A stretch of DNA of 20,002 nt. Origin: an uncultured Verrucomicrobiota bacterium. GTDB lineage: Bacteria; Verrucomicrobiota; Verrucomicrobiia; Opitutales; Opitutaceae. A model generated the notes under the pieces. That model saw nothing but the letters and a program-made list of their open reading frames with translations. It did not search any database and had not been told where the DNA came from. Positions 15,627 through 20,002 of this stretch are shown piece by piece. Every line of letters begins with the position of its first letter. Positions within the stretch are counted from its first letter, which is position 1. The stretch lies in NCBI GenBank assembly GCA_903919625.1, contig CAIXIZ010000377.1, forward strand, positions 1 through 20,002. Direction: 5' to 3'. Both the position numbers and the translations under genes were made by a program.

Positions 15627-16637
15627 ATGGCCCACCCTTCCAAATTAGAACTCACCCAACGCCCCCGCCGGCTGCGCCGCACCGCAGGTTTGCGCGCGCT
15701 GGTCGAAGAGACCGTGCTCCGGCCGGCCGATTTCATTGCGCCGCTGTTCGTGGTGGAGGGCAAGGCCGTCCCCGAAGAGATCAAGTCCATGCCGGGGGTG
15801 TTTCGGTTGAATGTCGCCGACCTCGTCAAAGAATGCCGGGCCTTGCGCAAGCTGGGGGTGCGCGGCGTGGCCCTGTTTCCGAAGCTCGCCGCAAATTTGA
15901 AGGACGATGAAGGCACCCAGGCCCTCAACGCGGAGACCCTGATCTTGCGCGCGGTGCGGGCGGTCAAAAAAGCCGTGCCGGAACTGGTGGTGATCACCGA
16001 TGTGGCACTCGATCCCTATACCAGTCACGGCCACGACGGGGTCCTTAATGCGATGCGCGACGATGTGGAGAATGACCGCACCGTCGGGCTGCTCTGCCAG
16101 ATGGCGGTGCTCCAGGCGCAGGCCGGGGTGGACCTCGTCGCCCCGAGTGACATGATGGACGGACGCGTCGGCGCCATTCGCAAGGCGCTCGATGCGGCGG
16201 GCTTTTCTGGCACGGGCATCCTGGCCTATGCGGTGAAATACAATTCCGCGTACTATGGTCCGTTTCGCGAAGCGGTCGGCAGCGCCAAAGCGGCGGGCAC
16301 GCGGCTGCTCAGCAAGGCCACTTACCAGATGAACCCGGCCAACCGCCGCGAGGCACTTTTTGAGGCGCACCTCGACACCCTGGAAGGCGCCGACATCATC
16401 ATGGTCAAACCCGCCGGGCCGTATCTCGACATCATCCGGGAAGTACGCGGGGCGACCCGCAAACCGATCGCGGCCTACCAGGTGTCCGGCGAATATGCCC
16501 AACTCCACGCCGCAGCCAGACTGGGCTGGCTCGACCTCGCCCGTTGCCGCCATGAATCCGTGCTGGCCATCAAACGCGCCGGGGCGGACATCATCCTGAC
16601 CTATTTTGCCAAAGATTTGGCGCGGGAACTGGCCTGA
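15627..16637 (+). CDS. hemB: Porphobilinogen synthase (delta-aminolevulinic acid dehydratase)
   Basis: The 336-residue enzyme condenses two 5-aminolevulinate molecules to porphobilinogen, the second common step of tetrapyrrole synthesis, in the cytoplasm. Both Schiff-base lysines are visible: Lys204 in YAVKYNSAYYGPFREA and Lys261 in DIIMVKPAGPYLDI. The N-terminal arm RPRRLRRTAGLRALVEET and the motif PLFVVEG are characteristic. In the metal site, DVALDPYTSHGHDG (residues 125-138) has Ala127, Asp129 and Asp137 where zinc enzymes have three cysteines. This is therefore the Asp-type, seen for example in Pseudomonas, which does not use catalytic zinc and is usually stimulated by magnesium. I chose the ATG at 15627; an in-frame GTG at 15591 adds 12 residues without family character. 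No Shine-Dalgarno sequence is visible. The gene stands alone upstream of the flagellar operon. Confidence 0.97.
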   Translation: MAHPSKLELTQRPRRLRRTAGLRALVEETVLRPADFIAPLFVVEGKAVPEEIKSMPGVFRLNVADLVKECRALRKLGVRGVALFPKLAANLKDDEGTQALNAETLILRAVRAVKKAVPELVVITDVALDPYTSHGHDGVLNAMRDDVENDRTVGLLCQMAVLQAQAGVDLVAPSDMMDGRVGAIRKALDAAGFSGTGILAYAVKYNSAYYGPFREAVGSAKAAGTRLLSKATYQMNPANRREALFEAHLDTLEGADIIMVKPAGPYLDIIREVRGATRKPIAAYQVSGEYAQLHAAARLGWLDLARCRHESVLAIKRAGADIILTYFAKDLARELA

Positions 16638-16693
16638 AATTGGACGGTATCCAAACCACAGCAGTACAGCCTATGGTGTCGCCCCAAGCCGTG

Positions 16694-16710
16694 CTTAACT
16701 GGGGGTTAAG
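16694..16710. repeat. CTTAAC/GTTAAG dyad upstream of the flagellar promoter
   Basis: CTTAAC-TGGGG-GTTAAG is a perfect 6-bp inverted repeat with a 5-base centre. It lies 57 bases after the hemB stop and about 95 bases upstream of the -24 element of the flgF promoter. That distance suits an enhancer site for a sigma-54 activator. No T-run follows, so a hemB intrinsic terminator is less likely. The role is inferred. Confidence 0.35.
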
Positions 16711-16801
16711 GGGGTGGGCAAATCCTGCCGCTTTCCTCCACCTACACCTATCTGGGATAATTTAGAATTGTTATATATTGCATATCAACGTAATATGAAC
16801 G

Positions 16802-16816
16802 TGGCACATCCATTGC
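16802..16816 (+). promoter_or_regulatory. Sigma-54 (RpoN) promoter of the flgFGAHI operon
   Basis: TGGCAC-ATCCA-TTGC matches the -24/-12 consensus TGGCAC-N5-TTGC without mismatch in the two core boxes; the GG and GC pairs have the required 10-base offset. Middle and late flagellar genes are sigma-54-dependent in many bacteria, which supports it. An AT-rich stretch (16759-16797) lies directly upstream. The expected start point is near 16828, almost on the flgF start codon. Confidence 0.8.
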
Positions 16817-16828
16817 TTATCCGGTGGC

Positions 16829-17578
16829 GTGAACATCGGTCTCTACCAAAATGCCGCGTCGCTCAACTCCCTTGAGCGCTGGCAGGACGCTGTTTCACAG
16901 AACATCACTTCCAGTCAGGTGACCGGTTTCAAGCGCCGGGCCGTGCAGGTCAGCGGAGTGAACTCCGGCGAGATCCTCTACGACCCCGCCATGCGGCCCG
17001 ACCGGGGGGAAGGCATGCCGGCGGTATCACCGCAGACGCGTTATGCCATTTCGTTTGTTTCCGGGGAAAACCAGCCAACGGGCCGGGACCTTGATTTCGC
17101 AATTTCCGGGGACGGATTTTTTGCCTTTAAGACGCCCGACGGCCAGACCGCCTACACGCGGGCCGGACAGTTTCAGGTTCGCTCAGATCGCACCCTGGTC
17201 ACCACCCAGGGCATGGAGGTGCTGTCCCAGAGCGGCAGCCCGATCCAACTGCAATCCCAGGGCGGTACGCTCGTGGTCAATGCCGACGGCAGCATCCGGC
17301 ATGGTGAAGCCGTGCTCGGTAAAATCGGGGTGTTTAAGCCTGCCAACCCTTCCCAGCTTTCGTCCATTTCAGCCGGGGTCTTCAGTGCCGGTCCTGGTGC
17401 CGACATGAAACCCCTCGACAGCCCCGAAATCCAACAAAGCTACCTGGAGGCCAGCAATGTCGCCCCGCTCCGCGAGATGGTGGACCTCGTCAACATCTCC
17501 CGGGCCTACGAGGCCAACCAAAAGCTCATCCAAACCCGCGACCAAACCCTGCAGCAGACCTTGGACGCGCTCACCTGA
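16829..17578 (+). CDS. flgF: Flagellar basal-body rod protein FlgF
   Basis: The 249-residue product belongs to the FlgE/FlgF/FlgG rod-hook family, exported by the flagellar type III apparatus without a cleaved signal. The N-terminal helix ends with VSQNITSSQVTGFKRR (residues 22-37), a divergent version of the NNLANxxTxGFK rod motif. The central part contains DFAISGDGFFAFKTPDGQTAYTRAGQF, and the C-terminal helix EASNVAPLREMVDLVNISRAYEANQKLIQ is the conserved partner coil. It lacks the longer loop seen in FlgG, and it is followed directly by flgG, which together favour FlgF. The start is a GTG at 16829; the family-like N-terminus begins there, while an ATG at 16795 is out of frame. The sigma-54 promoter ends only 12 bases before this codon, so the mRNA may have no leader. 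Confidence 0.88.
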   Translation: MNIGLYQNAASLNSLERWQDAVSQNITSSQVTGFKRRAVQVSGVNSGEILYDPAMRPDRGEGMPAVSPQTRYAISFVSGENQPTGRDLDFAISGDGFFAFKTPDGQTAYTRAGQFQVRSDRTLVTTQGMEVLSQSGSPIQLQSQGGTLVVNADGSIRHGEAVLGKIGVFKPANPSQLSSISAGVFSAGPGADMKPLDSPEIQQSYLEASNVAPLREMVDLVNISRAYEANQKLIQTRDQTLQQTLDALT

Positions 17579-17614
17579 GCCCTGCCTGCCCAACCCTGCC
17601 TCCCCTCCCCCGCC

Positions 17615-18397
17615 ATGAACCTTTCCCTTTACTCCGCCGCGACCGGCATGGAAGCCCAGCAGCTCAACCTGAACAACATCGCGAACAACCTCGCGAACGT
17701 GAACACCGTCGGGTTCAAGCGCAGCAAAATCCAGTTTCAGGATCTCCTCTATCAGAAGCCGCGCAACGCCGGTTCCGAATCGGACGGCGGCAACAAGGTA
17801 CCCACCGGCATCGAGGTCGGCAACGGTTCCCGGGTGGCCGCCACTTCGAAAGATTTCACGCAGGGCCAGCTCACCAACACCGGCGCGCAATTCGACCTCG
17901 CGTTGCAAGGCGACGGCTTTTTCGAAATCCAAAGGCCCGACGGCACCACCGGCTACACGCGGGACGGCTCCTTCAAGCTCAGCGCCACCGGCCAGGTGGT
18001 CACCACCGACGGCATGCCCGTCCTCAGCGGCTTTCAATCCGTCCCGCCCGGAACCACCAATGTGACGGTTTCACAGAATGGTCAGGTCACCTACCAAACG
18101 GCCTCGGGCAACACGACCTTTCAGCTCACCCTCGCCCGCTTCGCCAATCCCAGCGGCCTGAACAGCCTGGGCGGCAATCTCTACTCCGAAAACGCCGCCA
18201 GCGGTCCGCCTGAAACCGGCCAGCCCGGCACCCAGGGCTTTGGCAGCGTCATGCAGGGCTATACGGAGACTTCCAACGTCAACATCGTCGAGGAAATGGT
18301 AAACCTGATTGTCGCGCAACGCGCCTATGAGGTGAACAGCAAGGCCATCCAAGCCTCCGACGAAATGCTCCAGAACATCAACCAGCTCAAACGCTGA
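17615..18397 (+). CDS. flgG: Flagellar distal rod protein FlgG
   Basis: At 260 residues this equals the usual FlgG length. It forms the distal rod that crosses the periplasm and links to the hook. The N-terminal rod motif LNNIANNLANVNTVGFKRSK (residues 19-38) is canonical. The FlgG-specific insertion follows (about residues 46-70, YQKPRNAGSESDGGNKVPTGIEVGNG), which stiffens the rod relative to the hook. Next come LALQGDGFFEIQRPDGTTGYTRDGSF and the C-terminal SNVNIVEEMVNLIVAQRAYEVNSKAIQASDEM. Secretion is by the flagellar export gate, with no Sec signal. It starts 36 bases after flgF; that gap is C/T-rich and carries no Shine-Dalgarno sequence. It ends 7 bases before flgA, so the genes are co-transcribed. 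Confidence 0.96.
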   Translation: MNLSLYSAATGMEAQQLNLNNIANNLANVNTVGFKRSKIQFQDLLYQKPRNAGSESDGGNKVPTGIEVGNGSRVAATSKDFTQGQLTNTGAQFDLALQGDGFFEIQRPDGTTGYTRDGSFKLSATGQVVTTDGMPVLSGFQSVPPGTTNVTVSQNGQVTYQTASGNTTFQLTLARFANPSGLNSLGGNLYSENAASGPPETGQPGTQGFGSVMQGYTETSNVNIVEEMVNLIVAQRAYEVNSKAIQASDEMLQNINQLKR

Positions 18398-18404
18398 TTC
18401 GCCC

Positions 18405-19160
18405 ATGTCCCGCCTCGCCCTCCTGTCGCTCGTGTTCCTTGGCGCCGCCCGGCTGTTGCCCGCCGCCGATGCCCCGACGGCAGTGCCAGCCTCCGCCACA
18501 GATGCTGTCCCTGCTGCATCCGGCTCCGGTCTGCCCGGCACGCCCGCTCCGTCCGATTCCTGGCTCGCGGCCCTCACTCCGCTGCTGATTGATCGCTACC
18601 AGCCTTCCGGCGATCTCGTCATTGCCTGGTCGCGGCCCCGTCCGGCTTCGGCTCCGGCGACGGCCATCCTCGCTCTCGTCAACTGTCCGGCCGAGCTCGC
18701 CTCCCAGCTGCTGGTCAATGTCCGCGCCACCGATCCGGCCGGCCACACCACCGAGCACACCCTCGTGTTGCGTGCCGAGCTCTGGCGGGACGGCTGGACC
18801 CTGCATGAACCCGCCGCCGTGGGTGATCCCGTGCGGGTCAGCAAACTTGACCTCCGCCCCTTCGATGCGCTCCGCGAGCGCGACAACTTGGTGGCGGATC
18901 CGGCGCTGGACCTGAATTTTGCCCGCAATGTCCCGGCGGGCCGGCTGCTCACCTGGCATGATGTCACCCATCGTCCGCTCGTGCGGCGCGGTCAGCCGGT
19001 GGAGGTGTCCGCGTCGGACGGACCGCTCACCGTCACCCTGCGCGCGCTCTCGCTCCAGGACGCCGCCCAAGGCGAAACTGTCCGGGTGCGGAACATCGAG
19101 ACCAACAAGGAATTTACCGCCACCGTCATCGCCGAATCCCGCGCCATCGTGCACTTCTGA
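18405..19160 (+). CDS. flgA: Flagellar P-ring assembly chaperone FlgA
   Basis: The 251-residue protein has a Sec signal peptide (MSRLALLSLVFLGAARLLPAADA) and a long Ala/Pro/Ser-rich stretch to about residue 50. It then shows a poorly conserved domain and a C-terminal SAF/FlgA region (residues 130-249) with GWTLHEPAAVGDPVRVSKLDLR, RNVPAGRLLTWHDV, VRRGQPVEVSASDGPLTVTLRALSLQDA and QGETVRVRNIETNKEFTATV. The last pattern, a GxxxxVRNxxSxKxxxxxV-like motif, is the FlgA hallmark. FlgA works in the periplasm as the chaperone that lets FlgI polymerise round the rod. Its place between flgG and flgH agrees. The gap to flgH is 9 bases. The N-terminal half is weakly conserved, so identity rests on the C-terminal part and on context. 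Confidence 0.88.
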   Translation: MSRLALLSLVFLGAARLLPAADAPTAVPASATDAVPAASGSGLPGTPAPSDSWLAALTPLLIDRYQPSGDLVIAWSRPRPASAPATAILALVNCPAELASQLLVNVRATDPAGHTTEHTLVLRAELWRDGWTLHEPAAVGDPVRVSKLDLRPFDALRERDNLVADPALDLNFARNVPAGRLLTWHDVTHRPLVRRGQPVEVSASDGPLTVTLRALSLQDAAQGETVRVRNIETNKEFTATVIAESRAIVHF

Positions 19161-19169
19161 ATTCCTCCC

Positions 19170-19790
19170 ATGAAACTTCATCCCGTTCTCCCCGCCCTTT
19201 TGCTCGTGGTGCTCACGCGCCCGCTCTTCGCCGATTCTCTCTGGACCGGAGCCGGCGGCCGGGAACAGGGCATCGCCACCGACATCAAGGCCAGCCGCGT
19301 GGGCGACATCCTGACCATTGTGGTCACGGAGAACACCTCCCAAAATTCCACCACCAACAAGAGCACCAACAGCGCGACCAGCGTCAACGCCTCGGTCAGC
19401 CAGTTTCTGTTTCCCGCCAAAGTCAGCGGCTTTGGCACGGTCAAAGGCCAGTTGCCCGGCACCTCCTTCGGCAATACCAGCTCCTTTTCGGGCGGCGGCA
19501 ATATCAGCAACACCCAGTCCGTCACCGCCAGCGCCGCCGTCCTCATCACCGATGTCCTGCCCAACGGCAACCTCGTGATTGCGGGCGCCCGCCGGATCGT
19601 TTTTTCCGGGGAAACCCAAAATGTGATTCTCCACGGACTCGTCCGGCCCGCCGACATCGGCAGCGGCAATTCGGTCATTTCCTCGAACATCGCTGACGCC
19701 CGCATCGAGTTCATTTCCGACGGCAACCTGACCGACGCCGCGAAACGTGGCTGGCTCACCAATCTCTACGAGAAACTCCGCCCTTTCTAA
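19170..19790 (+). CDS. flgH: Flagellar L-ring protein FlgH (no lipobox)
   Basis: The 206-residue protein forms the outer-membrane bushing through which the rod passes. Conserved FlgH signatures are present: SLWTG (23-27), ASRVGDILTIVVTENTSQNS (41-60), ITDVLPNGNLVIAGARRIVFSGETQ (126-150) and the C-terminal GLVRPADIGSGNSVISSNIADARIEF, with GWLTNLYEKLRPF at the end. Proteobacterial FlgH is a lipoprotein with a cysteine just after the signal peptide. Here the signal peptide (MKLHPVLPALLLVVLTRPLFA) ends before Asp-Ser-Leu-Trp, and the whole protein contains no cysteine, so lipid attachment is excluded. The centre (about 65-115) is Ser/Gly/Asn-rich. It starts 9 bases after flgA, and flgI starts 1 base after its stop. 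Confidence 0.93.
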   Translation: MKLHPVLPALLLVVLTRPLFADSLWTGAGGREQGIATDIKASRVGDILTIVVTENTSQNSTTNKSTNSATSVNASVSQFLFPAKVSGFGTVKGQLPGTSFGNTSSFSGGGNISNTQSVTASAAVLITDVLPNGNLVIAGARRIVFSGETQNVILHGLVRPADIGSGNSVISSNIADARIEFISDGNLTDAAKRGWLTNLYEKLRPF

Positions 19791-19791
19791 A

Positions 19792-20002
19792 ATGTCCACC
19801 CTCTCTGCCATTTCCAACAGCCCAGGCCCGGCCATTTCCGCGCGGTCACGCCGGTTCGGCCACCAGCTGCTGCTCGCCGTTGGTCTGACGCTTTCCTTGG
19901 GCTGCCTTGGATTGCATGCCGCCCGGGTGAAGGACCTCGCGCAGGTGGAAGGCAGCCGGGACAACCAGCTGGTCGGTTACGGCATCGTCGTCGGCCTGGC
20001 CG
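19792..20002 (+). CDS. flgI: Flagellar P-ring protein FlgI, 3'-truncated by window edge
   Basis: The first 70 codons are visible. An N-terminal stretch with several basic residues (ARSRRFGHQ) and a hydrophobic core (LLLAVGLTLSLGCLGLHA) form a Sec signal peptide, probably cleaved after LHA. The mature start ARVKDLAQVEGSRDNQLVGYGIVVGLA matches the strongly conserved FlgI beginning RIKDIxxxxGVRxNQLxGYGLVVGL. FlgI makes the ring round the rod in the periplasm and needs FlgA for assembly. The ATG lies one base after the flgH stop (TAA-A-ATG), which indicates translational coupling. The signal peptide has an unusually long polar N-region (about 23 residues). The remainder of the gene lies outside the window. 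Confidence 0.95.
   Translation, partial: MSTLSAISNSPGPAISARSRRFGHQLLLAVGLTLSLGCLGLHAARVKDLAQVEGSRDNQLVGYGIVVGLA

Noticed and set aside
16694..16710. CTTAAC/GTTAAG dyad as an intrinsic terminator of hemB
   Set aside because: The stem is short and not GC-rich, and it is followed by a G-rich stretch, not by a T-run.
16795..16797. ATG upstream of flgF as a start within a leader
   Set aside because: It is in a different frame from flgF and lies upstream of the sigma-54 promoter boxes, so it would not be on the sigma-54 transcript.
18387..19964. Long minus-strand open frame (525 codons) antisense to flgA, flgH and flgI
   Set aside because: It covers three well-recognised flagellar genes, its composition (Gly, Asp, Arg, His rich) is that of a reversed high-GC coding frame, and it shows no domain.
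1..20002. Mobile elements, CRISPR arrays, tRNA or rRNA genes, phage or defence genes
   Set aside because: No direct-repeat arrays, transposase or integrase motifs, cloverleaf sequences or rRNA were seen in the gaps, all of which are shorter than about 205 bases.

Overview
The window reads as chromosomal housekeeping DNA of a GC-rich, flagellated Gram-negative bacterium. Protein style, the flgF-G-A-H-I gene order, an AsmA-like protein and almost no Shine-Dalgarno sequences suggest Verrucomicrobiota, perhaps Opitutaceae. That placement is inferred from the reading alone, with no database search. Coding density is high: no gap between genes exceeds about 205 bases. I see no tRNA, rRNA, CRISPR array, insertion sequence, phage gene or attachment site.

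Left part (1-6200). A membrane glycosyltransferase of the GT39/PMT-like type is cut by the left edge and converges on a large AsmA-like periplasmic protein on the minus strand. Divergent from the latter is an aldo/keto reductase with a complete catalytic tetrad.

Middle (6285-12520, minus strand). A complete tripartite drug-efflux operon is read in the order MarR-type regulator, membrane fusion protein, RND pump, TolC-like outer membrane channel. A TTAGG/CCTAA inverted repeat upstream of the regulator gene is a reasonable autoregulatory operator.

Housekeeping block (12696-16637). Tyrosyl-tRNA synthetase (plus) and cysteinyl-tRNA synthetase (minus) converge with only 5 bases between their stop codons. 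Porphobilinogen synthase (hemB) follows on the plus strand, with an Asp-type metal site lacking the zinc cysteines.

Right part (16802-20002, plus strand). A tight flagellar operon, flgF-flgG-flgA-flgH-flgI, encodes the rod, P-ring chaperone, L-ring and P-ring; flgI runs off the right edge. A very good sigma-54 promoter lies directly in front of flgF, so close that the predicted transcript would start at or within a few bases of the GTG start codon. This apparent leaderless sigma-54 flagellar operon, with a dyad about 100 bases upstream, and an FlgH without a lipobox cysteine are the most interesting points. I found no convincing undescribed multi-gene system.
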